Below, piece by piece: positions 6,558 through 12,246 of a stretch of DNA of 13,434 nt (its first letter is position 1; every line of letters starts with the position of its first letter). Both the position numbers and the translations under genes were made by a program. Origin of the DNA: Chloroflexota bacterium (lineage in GTDB: Bacteria > Chloroflexota > Dehalococcoidia > DSTF01 > JACRBR01); the NCBI GenBank assembly GCA_021813085.1, contig JAKAMA010000022.1:1-13434 (forward strand), read 5' to 3'. Below the pieces are notes generated by a model. It saw only the letters and a list, made by a program, of their open reading frames with translations. It did no database searches and was not told where the DNA came from.

Positions 6558-7442
6558 GCAGCCGATGCATGGGTGCGCGCTCGCCGCGCCGTGTGCGGTA
6601 ACCAGCAGGAGACAGAGGACAGCGACGGCGATGAGGTTGAAGAGGATGACGTGGAGCGTGGAAGGCGCGCGCAAGAGTGATCGAGACGTGCTGCCAGTTC
6701 CGAGGAGCCGGTCGATGCGGACGTCCGTCGGGGAGAGCGCACCGACCGCAAGCTCCGTGAGTCCCGGACGCCCATGATCCGTCAGCAGGCGGTGCAGTGC
6801 CGAGGCCAGCGGAAGCTCGCCGCCCATCCCATCGACCGCCGCGCGATCGGCATCCAGCTCGCGCCGGCAGAGGTACGCATCGGCCAGACCGCCGGCGCCC
6901 GGCAGCAGACGCAGCGGCACCGACAGCGCCCGGACGAGGAGGATGCGGAGCGGGTCGAGCCCCCGCATGTGAGAGCGCTCGTGCCGGAGCACCGCCTCCA
7001 GCTCGTGGTCATCGAGGGCGTCGAGGAGGGCGGTGCTCAACAGCAGCCGCGGCCTCAGCAGTCCATACGCAAAGGCGAGCGGCTCGGCGCTGCGCGCGAG
7101 GTCGAGCCGCGCGGCGATGCCGAGAGATGCGGCGAGCGTCCCCAGCCGTTCCGGCTCGTCGGCCATCCGTGAGCGCAGGAGGAGCTTCACGGCGTTTCGC
7201 GTCCTGCGGAACGCGATCGCGGCCGACACGATCGCGATGACGAGCGGCACAACAACCGCGCCGGCGACTGCGATCGCCAGCGCACCCGCGTGTCCACCCG
7301 GAACGTGCGCCAGGTCCATGCAGGCCGTTGCCAGGGCTGCGTACGCTTCACGGACCGCATCGCCGTGCCGCGTCGCGAGCAGTACGGCGGGCAGCGACAC
7401 CATTCCCAGAAGAAGGAACATGAACAGGCGCGCGCGCGTCAT
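6555..7442 (-). CDS. M56 (BlaR1-type) membrane metallopeptidase, short form without penicillin-binding sensor
   Basis: This 295-aa protein is likely the signal-transducing protease partner of BlaI. It has membrane helices at about 6-24, 52-78 and 263-283. The zinc-protease motif is HERSH (154-158, in LEAVLRHERSHMRGLDPL), with RRELDADRAAVD (193-204) as the distal ligand region. BlaR1 and MecR1 carry a large C-terminal penicillin-binding sensor. Here the chain ends about 12 residues after the last helix in HGAASAHPCIGC (His284, His290, Cys292, Cys295). With three helices and a cytoplasmic protease domain, that tail would face outside. A metal ligand role is an inference. ATG 7442 overlaps the blaI stop by 4 nt (ATGA), so the two are translationally coupled. 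Confidence 0.88.
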   Translation of the reverse strand: MTRARLFMFLLLGMVSLPAVLLATRHGDAVREAYAALATACMDLAHVPGGHAGALAIAVAGAVVVPLVIAIVSAAIAFRRTRNAVKLLLRSRMADEPERLGTLAASLGIAARLDLARSAEPLAFAYGLLRPRLLLSTALLDALDDHELEAVLRHERSHMRGLDPLRILLVRALSVPLRLLPGAGGLADAYLCRRELDADRAAVDGMGGELPLASALHRLLTDHGRPGLTELAVGALSPTDVRIDRLLGTGSTSRSLLRAPSTLHVILFNLIAVAVLCLLLVTAHGAASAHPCIGC

Positions 7443-7840
7443 TCGCCGGCCCTCTTGCGCAGCAGCGCTCCAAGCTGTCGCGCGCGTTCCGGGTCGACCT
7501 CCTGCAGCTCTTCGGCGAACTGCGCGACGGCGACGTCGCCGAACTCGCTGATCAGGCCGCGGATCCGGCCTCGCGCCAGCTCCTCTTCGTATGCCTGCCG
7601 CGTCAGGGCGGGGCGGTACACATGCGCGCGGCCCGACCGTGTCCTCTTGAGCATCCGCTTCTCGACGAGTCGCGTCATGATCGTCAGGATCGTCGTGTAC
7701 GCGGAGTCAGTCTCATCGTTGAGCGCGCCCGCGACGTCTCGCACCGTCGCGTCGCCCCGGCGCCATACAACCGCCATGACCCGCGCCTCCAGCGGTCCGA
7801 GAGAGGGGACGGTCTTCGACCTTGAGGTGCGGAGTCGCAT
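7439..7840 (-). CDS. blaI: BlaI/MecI/CopY-family transcriptional repressor
   Basis: This 133-aa winged-helix repressor has the family pattern PSLGPLEARVMAVVW at about 12-26, ATVRDVAGALNDETDSAYTT around the first helices, ILTIMTRLVEKRMLKRTRSG as recognition helix and wing, then HVYRPALTRQAYEEELARG leading into the C-terminal dimer region. Family members bind TACA-TGTA palindromes as dimers and are released when a partner M56 protease cleaves them. The partner gene follows with a 4-nt overlap. The ATG at 7840 lies 6 nt after a TAGTAT -10 and has no Shine-Dalgarno, so a leaderless message is likely. The gene symbol refers to the family. The effector need not be a beta-lactam. Confidence 0.92.
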   Translation of the reverse strand: MRLRTSRSKTVPSLGPLEARVMAVVWRRGDATVRDVAGALNDETDSAYTTILTIMTRLVEKRMLKRTRSGRAHVYRPALTRQAYEEELARGRIRGLISEFGDVAVAQFAEELQEVDPERARQLGALLRKRAGE

Positions 7841-7872
7841 GGGTCTATACTACTACACGACGTCGTACTATG
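7841..7872. promoter_or_regulatory. Divergent control region between blaI and the plus-strand cupredoxin
   Basis: On the minus strand TAGTAT (7852-7847) is a -10 placed 6 nt before the blaI ATG. On the plus strand TACTAT (7866-7871) can serve as a -10 for the genes starting at 8023. Between them is the 10-bp palindrome ACGACGTCGT. On the minus strand TGTAG directly precedes the -10, exactly as TGTAG precedes the -10 of the promoter at 6529-6557. The shared half-site suggests BlaI autoregulation and co-control of both sides. No strong -35 is visible for either direction. Confidence 0.55.
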
Positions 7873-7910
7873 CGCCTTGAAGACGCCTCATTGTAGCAGG
7901 AGTTCACCGC

Positions 7911-7949
7911 ATGGAGCCGGCGCGGTCGAGGAGCGCGAGCCCGGAGTGA
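7911..7949 (+). CDS. Possible 12-residue leader peptide
   Basis: An ATG at 7911 has AGGAG eight bases upstream and encodes MEPARSRSASPE before TGA at 7947-7949. A hairpin of GGAGTGA and TCACTCC (7943-7949 with 7955-7961, 5-nt loop) begins at its stop. The peptide lies in the 5' leader of the rusticyanin-like gene. The good ribosome site is the only positive evidence; it may be chance in GC-rich DNA. Confidence 0.25.
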   Translation: MEPARSRSASPE

Positions 7950-7992
7950 GACGGTCACTCCCGCCACAGCGCGGGCCTTGCCCGGCGCGCGT
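7943..7992 (+). promoter_or_regulatory. Stem-loops in the leader of the rusticyanin-like gene
   Basis: The first is a perfect 7-bp stem (7943-7949 with 7955-7961). The second is a GC-rich inverted repeat, GCGCGGGC paired with GCCCGGCGCGC, around 7970-7990 with a small bulge. There is no T-run, so they are not typical terminators. They could influence translation or message stability. Confidence 0.3.
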
Positions 7993-8022
7993 CCGACTCC
8001 ATTCGGAGAAAGAGAGTCCGCG

Positions 8023-8943
8023 ATGAGCGGCATCACGCGTGCGCCGTTCGTGATCTTCGCGAGCGCGACTGCGCTCATTGTCCTCGGGTTCGCTGTCCTC
8101 GGCGGCGCCGCTGCGGGGCGCGCCGTCATCGGCAGCGGCCCGTCCGGGGGCGGCGGTGCGGGGATGATGGGCGGCGGCACGTCCGGTGGCAGCGGCGGCG
8201 GTACCGGGATGATGGGCGGCGGCCCGTCCGGCGGCGGCGGTGCGGGGATCATGGGCGGCGGCATGTCCGGCGGCGGCGGTGCGGGGATGATGGGCGGCGG
8301 CATGTCCGGCGGCGGCGGTGCCGGGATGATGGGCGGCGGCATGTCCGGTGGCAGCGGTACCGGGATGATGGGCGGCGGCCCGTCCGGCGGCGGCGGTGCG
8401 GGGATGATGGGCGGCGGCACGTCCGGGATGGGCAAGATGATGGGGTCTGCGATGGCGGACGCCCCCGGGCCGCGCCTTCCCGAGTCGAGCGCCCGCACGC
8501 TCGGAGACGCCAGCCCAACGGGTGCCACCGTACACGCGGCACAACGCATCATCAGCTTCCAGACCAAGGACGTTAACCTGTGGGTGCTTGCCTCGCCCGA
8601 CTGGGGGACGGATATGACCTTCCGCATCGCCGGGCTGACCGACCCGACGCTCATCGTCCCGCAGGGAGCGCGGGTCACTGTGCACTTCGTGAATGCCGAT
8701 GTGGACACGAGCCACGGTTGGCTGTTGACGTCGGCCGCCCCCCCGTTCTCCTTCATGGCGATGATGTCTGCCCCTCCAGCCGTCTCTGGCGCGTTCGCGC
8801 CGCCGCTCGGCGATGCAACGTCGGCCGGGATGCCGGTGGAAACGGTGTCGTTCATCGCGGCAACAGCGGGCCGCTATACGTATCTCTGTCCCGTTCCCGG
8901 GCACGCCCAGCGCGGTATGTACGGGGCCTTCCTCGTCCAATGA
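8023..8943 (+). CDS. Rusticyanin/sulfocyanin-like blue copper protein with Gly/Met tandem repeat
   Basis: This 306-aa exported or membrane-anchored cupredoxin has an N-terminal hydrophobic segment (about 8-30). Residues 37-140 are a tandem repeat of about 13-15 residues (GPSGGGGAGMMGG and variants), seven units plus a decayed eighth. The C-terminal copper domain has VTVHFVNADVDTSHGW (His231) and YTYLCPVPGHAQRGMYG (Cys289, His294, Met299). The C-x4-H-x4-M spacing is that of rusticyanin and sulfocyanin, high-potential copper carriers. The MM/IM pairs of the repeat could bind several Cu(I) ions, which is an inference. ATG 8023 was chosen because an AGAGAG site precedes it and the hydrophobic segment follows at once. 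An earlier ATG at 7978 would add 15 residues. Its stop overlaps a potential ATG of the next gene. Confidence 0.85.
   Translation: MSGITRAPFVIFASATALIVLGFAVLGGAAAGRAVIGSGPSGGGGAGMMGGGTSGGSGGGTGMMGGGPSGGGGAGIMGGGMSGGGGAGMMGGGMSGGGGAGMMGGGMSGGSGTGMMGGGPSGGGGAGMMGGGTSGMGKMMGSAMADAPGPRLPESSARTLGDASPTGATVHAAQRIISFQTKDVNLWVLASPDWGTDMTFRIAGLTDPTLIVPQGARVTVHFVNADVDTSHGWLLTSAAPPFSFMAMMSAPPAVSGAFAPPLGDATSAGMPVETVSFIAATAGRYTYLCPVPGHAQRGMYGAFLVQ
8131..8442 (+). repeat. In-frame tandem repeat (about 39-45 bp units) encoding SGGGGAGMMGG
   Basis: Near-identical units of about 39 bp (with one of 45 bp) differ mainly at the codon after GG (CCG, ACG, ATG, giving P, T or M) and at GGC/AGC. All lengths are multiples of three, so the frame is kept. 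Such an array can change copy number by slippage or recombination, altering the number of Met pairs. Confidence 0.9.
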
Positions 8944-8972
8944 GCGCTGAGCGCATAGAAAGGGCCGCGACC

Positions 8973-9659
8973 ATGAGTGCTGTCGACCCAGGCCGGGAGG
9001 GGACTCCCGAAGGGGCAGAGGCCCCGGTCAAGATCAAGGGACACAAGTGGTTCGCCGCGATCTTCGACGCGATGAGCCGGTCGGAGGAACGCGGCTTCCT
9101 CGGCGAGATGCGCCGGAAACTGCTTGGCGACCTCTCCGGAGACGTGCTGGAGATTGGGGCCGGTACCGGCGCGAACTTCGAGCACTACCCGGCCGGCGTG
9201 CGCGTGACGGCGCTTGAGCCGGACCCGTACATGCTGCGCCGCGCCGAAACGAAGCTCGCCGCGCTCGGCCGGAAGGACATCACGCTGCGTCAGGGCCCGG
9301 CTGAACAACTCGCGTCCCCGGACGCGTCGTTCGATGCGGTCGTGTCGACGCTCGTGCTCTGCACCGTGCACGACGTCCCCCGGTCGCTCGCCGAGATCCG
9401 CCGGGTGCTTCGCCTCGGCGGCGAGCTCCGCTTCATCGAGCACGTGCGCGGGACAGGCTTCGTCGGCGGCACCCAGGACCTCATCAAGCCGGTCTGGGGC
9501 TGGTTTGGCGCCGGCTGTCATCCCAACCGGCGCACGGAAGACGCACTGCGCGCCGCCGGCTTCGACGTCGTCATCGCCGAACGCCGCAAGATGATGGGGT
9601 TCGTGCCGCTTGTCCGGGGCGCCTGCGTCCGTCCGAGCGCACCCGACAAGGCGCGCTGA
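8973..9659 (+). CDS. Class I SAM-dependent methyltransferase (Methyltransf_11 type)
   Basis: This 228-aa protein starts at ATG 8973, behind AAAGG with a 9-nt gap. An upstream ATG at 8940 overlaps the cupredoxin stop by 4 nt and would give 239 aa but has no ribosome site. SAM-binding motif I is GDVLEIGAGTGANFEHYP, followed by VTALEPDPYMLRRAE (acidic end of strand 2), FDAVVSTLVLCTVHDVP (strand 4) and the LRLGGELRFIEHVRG post-I motif. The end, GWFGAGCHPNRRTEDALRAAGFDVV, resembles UbiE/METTL7-like methyltransferases. The substrate is unknown: quinone, lipid and metal or metalloid are all possible. It is soluble and the same strand and spacing place it with the cupredoxin gene. Confidence 0.85.
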   Translation: MSAVDPGREGTPEGAEAPVKIKGHKWFAAIFDAMSRSEERGFLGEMRRKLLGDLSGDVLEIGAGTGANFEHYPAGVRVTALEPDPYMLRRAETKLAALGRKDITLRQGPAEQLASPDASFDAVVSTLVLCTVHDVPRSLAEIRRVLRLGGELRFIEHVRGTGFVGGTQDLIKPVWGWFGAGCHPNRRTEDALRAAGFDVVIAERRKMMGFVPLVRGACVRPSAPDKAR

Positions 9660-9723
9660 GGCATGGTGAGGGTTCGGTGGCTCGCCCGATCATGCCGGGC
9701 ACAACGTCACCTGCGGGCGCCAC

Positions 9724-10212
9724 ATGACGAACGCCAGCGTCGGGGAGCGGGTGGATAGGCCGGCGATGGCTGCAGGGGTGCCGGCCCGAGCGGCCGATCG
9801 CACGATGCGGCTGGCCGCGGCGGTTGTCCTGGCGCTCCTGTTTGTCCAGTTCCTGCTCGGCATGTTCGTCAATCTCTACGTCCAGATCCCGCAGTTCCAC
9901 GCCGGCAACTCGCCGGGGATGGGGTCGATGATGCCCCGGATCACGAACCCGGCCCTTTGGGCGCACATGATGCTGGGCATGTTCATCGCCCTGGCTGCGA
10001 TCTGGGGCGTGATCGCGGCCATCTTCACCGGCCGCGGCGCGGCCATCGCCCTGGCCGCTGCCGGCTTCGTGTCCGTGCTGGTCGCCGGCTATGGCGGCAT
10101 CAGCTTCCTGATGTTCGGCCAGAACGACGTCGCCTCGTACCTGATGGCCGTCGGCTTCCTCTGCGCGTTCACCGCCTATTTCGCCGTGCTCGCCGTCCGT
10201 CCAGCCCCGTAG
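9724..10212 (+). CDS. Four-helix membrane protein, function unknown
   Basis: This 162-aa protein has about four hydrophobic helices (residues about 30-55, 76-98, 103-125 and 136-158). The first helix ends in QFLLGMFVNLYVQIPQFHAG, and the second begins with WAHMMLGMFIAL. His59 and His81 lie near the same membrane face and, with the many methionines, could hold heme or copper. Similar short proteins occur near respiratory and copper genes in high-GC bacteria, but I cannot name the family. ATG 9724 has no good ribosome site, and ATG 9766 or 9805 are alternatives that keep all helices. It follows the methyltransferase by 64 nt on the same strand. Confidence 0.7.
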   Translation: MTNASVGERVDRPAMAAGVPARAADRTMRLAAAVVLALLFVQFLLGMFVNLYVQIPQFHAGNSPGMGSMMPRITNPALWAHMMLGMFIALAAIWGVIAAIFTGRGAAIALAAAGFVSVLVAGYGGISFLMFGQNDVASYLMAVGFLCAFTAYFAVLAVRPAP

Positions 10213-10231
10213 ACGCGCGGGCGCACGCACG

Positions 10232-10444
10232 GCGGACGTCCATGCTGCGCGGCGCCGGGTGACCGAGGTCCTGGAGGCGGAGTCGGGCGAGGTGACGTTC
10301 ACCGCGGCGACATCGTCCGCCGCGCTGGCAACGCTGGTGCGCGTGGCGGCCGCGGACTCGATCGAGGTGCAGGACATCACCGTCAGCAAGCTGAGCCTGG
10401 AGCAGGTCTTCCTTCGCCTGACCGGCCGCGCGCCGCGCGATTAG
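10232..10444 (+). pseudogene. C-terminal remnant of an ABC-2/DrrA-type transporter ATPase
   Basis: The frame ends VQDITVSKLSLEQVFLRLTGRAPRD, matching the characteristic C-terminus of multidrug-type ABC ATPases (SLEDVFLxLTG). Only about 70 codons remain: no Walker A, Q-loop, signature or Walker B is present, and no permease gene is near. The recognisable part may begin at ADVHAARRRV (10232), just after the membrane-protein stop. It ends at the border with RHS-derived DNA on the opposite strand. It is a truncation scar, unlikely to be functional. Confidence 0.7.
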
Positions 10445-10788
10445 GGGCGCCCGGCCCGGCAGCGCGCAAACCTGCTCAGATGGCGTGCCCGAAGGCGCCA
10501 GTTGGATTCGTCGCCACCCCAGTTCGGCGCGAACCTCCACCAGTCGTATGCACCGACGATCGCCATGGGATCGGTGGCGGCGACGAGGTTCGTAGCAGAC
10601 GTACCGAAGAGGAGATCGTATGTAGAAGCTTTGAGGAACTCCGGGTTCAGTTTCCAGAGGGCTCCATAGGCAATCCAAGCAATGCCGGTGAACGTGCCGA
10701 ATGCTCCCGGGTTTCGCTTCGCCTCAACAGCGTAATCCGCGAACAGCTTTCCAGGGAGCGTCTTCGTTGTCCTCGCCAATCCGAGCAC
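10441..10788 (-). pseudogene. Out-of-frame continuation of the second RHS toxin tip
   Basis: This minus-strand frame reads sensibly as protein (SVLGLARTTKTLPGKLFADY, AVEAKRNPGAFGTFTGIAWI, AYGALWKLNPEFLKASTYDL). It overlaps the end of the RHS ORF at 10724-11236 in a different frame. In this frame the codons just before (YWNSVLG) can be joined to the RHS frame at LTEI by one inserted or deleted base near 10800-10808. The last 20 or so codons (RLRARHLSRFARCRAGRP) fall in GC-richer DNA and are probably not part of the original gene. The domain was not recognised. An independent overlapping gene starting at GTG 10788 is the alternative. Confidence 0.5.
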
Positions 10789-11236
10789 GCTGTTCCAATA
10801 TTTCTGTCAACCCAAGTCCGTAGCGAGCGATAGCTCCCACCCAATCGTTTCTGGTCATGGCCCATGTTAGCCAGTTCTCCGCATCAGTGTTACTGCAAGA
10901 GAACTTCTGACCCATGAATGTGAAGCAGTGCCCGCTCGGATCCACGAACCGTAGCGGGTTATCGCGGACATATGCGTACCGGTTGAGCGCCAACGGGTCG
11001 GTCTGCGCCTGCACCACCGGGTCCGCGCTCACGAACCGCCCCACCGTCGTGCTGTAGAGCCGCGCCTTGTAGTGGTACAGCCCCAGCGCCGCGTCCCCCG
11101 CCTCCTGCTGCTGCCCGGTGTACAGCTTGTCCGTCTGCGCGACGCCGCCCGCGCGCGTGGCCCCGTACGGCCAGTACGCCATGAAGTTCCGGCGCCAACC
11201 CATGACGTCCAATCGCCACCTCATGGCGGGATCCAT
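10724..11236 (-). CDS. Truncated RHS core with short, probably frameshifted tip
   Basis: This 170-aa ORF starts 14 nt inside the end of the upstream propeller gene, and a second ATG overlaps that gene's TGA. The first about 20 residues are non-RHS. From AYWPYGATRAGG it is RHS core: TDKLYTGQQQEAGDAALGLY, HYKARLYSTTVGRFVSADP, LNRYAYVRDNPLRFVDPSGH. DPSG is the normal boundary before the variable toxin. The tip (CFTFMGQKFSCSNTDAENWL, MTRNDWVGAIARYGLG) ends early at GLRC. Lower GC marks the tip as a cassette. It lacks YD repeats, so it could be an orphan tip module waiting to recombine rather than a secreted toxin. The domain type was not recognised. Confidence 0.65.
   Translation of the reverse strand: MDPAMRWRLDVMGWRRNFMAYWPYGATRAGGVAQTDKLYTGQQQEAGDAALGLYHYKARLYSTTVGRFVSADPVVQAQTDPLALNRYAYVRDNPLRFVDPSGHCFTFMGQKFSCSNTDAENWLTWAMTRNDWVGAIARYGLGLTEILEQRARIGEDNEDAPWKAVRGLRC
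11031..11180 (-). repeat. RHS core direct repeat, copy 2 of 3 (150 bp)
   Basis: This copy aligns without gaps to 103-252 and 13060-13209. Homology to 13060-13209 continues past it at the lower end, through ADP ... LNRYAYVRxNPxRFVDPSG. At the upper end it stops sharply after the codon for the Ala of AYWPYG. Confidence 0.9.
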
Positions 11237-12246
11237 AAGATATTGGCAAAGACCTTCTTGCCAACGGAGCGGGTCACCAAATTATCAGGGCGCAGTCGCC
11301 AGAAGCCGATCGAATCATCCATGGCGACTACGATTGCGTTCCCTCCGGCGACCCAATCGAAGCCAAGCCGCCGGATCTTGCCGAACTTGCGCTGGGATTC
11401 CAGGCTCGACCCAGCGTAGACTTCGATCGATGCGTCCGATTCCAGGTTTGCGTGATGAAGTACTGCAAGCTTGTCTTGATCCGGAGCGTATCGCGCCAGG
11501 TCGCCGCGGAACGAAGAAACGGTCTCGCCAGTGTTGGCGTCTTTCACGACGATCTGTCTCTTGGGCGCGCTGAGCGCGATCCGCTCCCCGTCAGCCGACC
11601 ATGACACCGCGGAGATCCCGAGAGACAGCGCCTCAGGGACGGGCAGCTCCTTCATCGCCCCGTCGGGGTTGCGAATGAATAGCGCGATCGGGCCGGGGCC
11701 GCCAGGGCTACCAAGCGGCGTTCGCTCCACAAAAGCGAGTCGACCATCTTGCGACCAGGCCATCGGCGTGCAGCTGCTGAAAGACCACAGGCTGGCGACG
11801 ACGGTAGCCGCACCTGTGATGAGATCCATGACCGTGAGACGTCCGTCGGGATCGCAGAAGGCCAGGCGATTGGTGTTGCTCAGAAGTGGCTTACGCCCGT
11901 CGATGATCTTCGTCCAGGTGCGCTCGCCCAGACGATAGCTACTTATCTGCGGCGTTTGCCCCGCGATGCTGACGCCCAAGATGGCGTGATCAGCGGATGA
12001 ATACGCGAGTGGGCTGTTCGCGCTGACCCCCGACCCGAGTACGTTCATGGCACCGCCGGACAACGGGATTACGACCAGGTCTCCGCGGTCCGACGCCGTT
12101 AAGTCGCCGCTCACCAGGGCGACCTCGCCCACGACCGGCGCTGTCGCAGGAGCTGCTCCTCCGCAGCGAACCTGGGTCGCCGCTCCCGCCAGCACGGCGG
12201 TCGCTGCCACCCACCGAAGCAAACGTGAGTGTGTGAGCACGATCAA
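11221..12246 (-). CDS. Secreted WD40/TolB-like beta-propeller protein, candidate immunity protein
   Basis: This 341-aa exported protein has an N-terminal signal (LLRWVAATAVLAGAATQ), then repeated propeller-like blades: GDLVVIPLSGGAMNVLGSG, TPMAWSQDGRLAFVER, AVSWSADGERIALSAPKRQI, FDWVAGGNAIVVAMDD. The xWSxDGxxIA pattern is typical of TolB/WD40-like propellers. The TTG start at 12246 overlaps the stop of the RHS toxin (TTGA), and a GGAGG lies 10 nt upstream inside the toxin's last codons. A GTG at 12240 is an alternative. Such tight coupling with a hydrolase-tipped RHS gene, plus export, suggests it protects the cell from that toxin outside the cytoplasm. This is an inference; a general surface propeller is the alternative. 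Confidence 0.7.
   Translation of the reverse strand: MIVLTHSRLLRWVAATAVLAGAATQVRCGGAAPATAPVVGEVALVSGDLTASDRGDLVVIPLSGGAMNVLGSGVSANSPLAYSSADHAILGVSIAGQTPQISSYRLGERTWTKIIDGRKPLLSNTNRLAFCDPDGRLTVMDLITGAATVVASLWSFSSCTPMAWSQDGRLAFVERTPLGSPGGPGPIALFIRNPDGAMKELPVPEALSLGISAVSWSADGERIALSAPKRQIVVKDANTGETVSSFRGDLARYAPDQDKLAVLHHANLESDASIEVYAGSSLESQRKFGKIRRLGFDWVAGGNAIVVAMDDSIGFWRLRPDNLVTRSVGKKVFANILWIPP

Noticed and set aside
6555..7840. Beta-lactam resistance regulator pair
   Set aside because: The M56 protein lacks the penicillin-binding sensor domain and no beta-lactamase or PBP gene lies in the window.
8131..8442. CRISPR-like regular repeat array
   Set aside because: Units are contiguous with no unique spacers, keep the reading frame and encode a peptide repeat.
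7845..8855. Minus-strand frame with PPPIIPAPPPPDMPPP repeats, resembling a proline-rich surface protein
   Set aside because: It is the antisense translation of the Gly/Met repeat; the plus strand has the cupredoxin ligands, a ribosome site and a signal segment.
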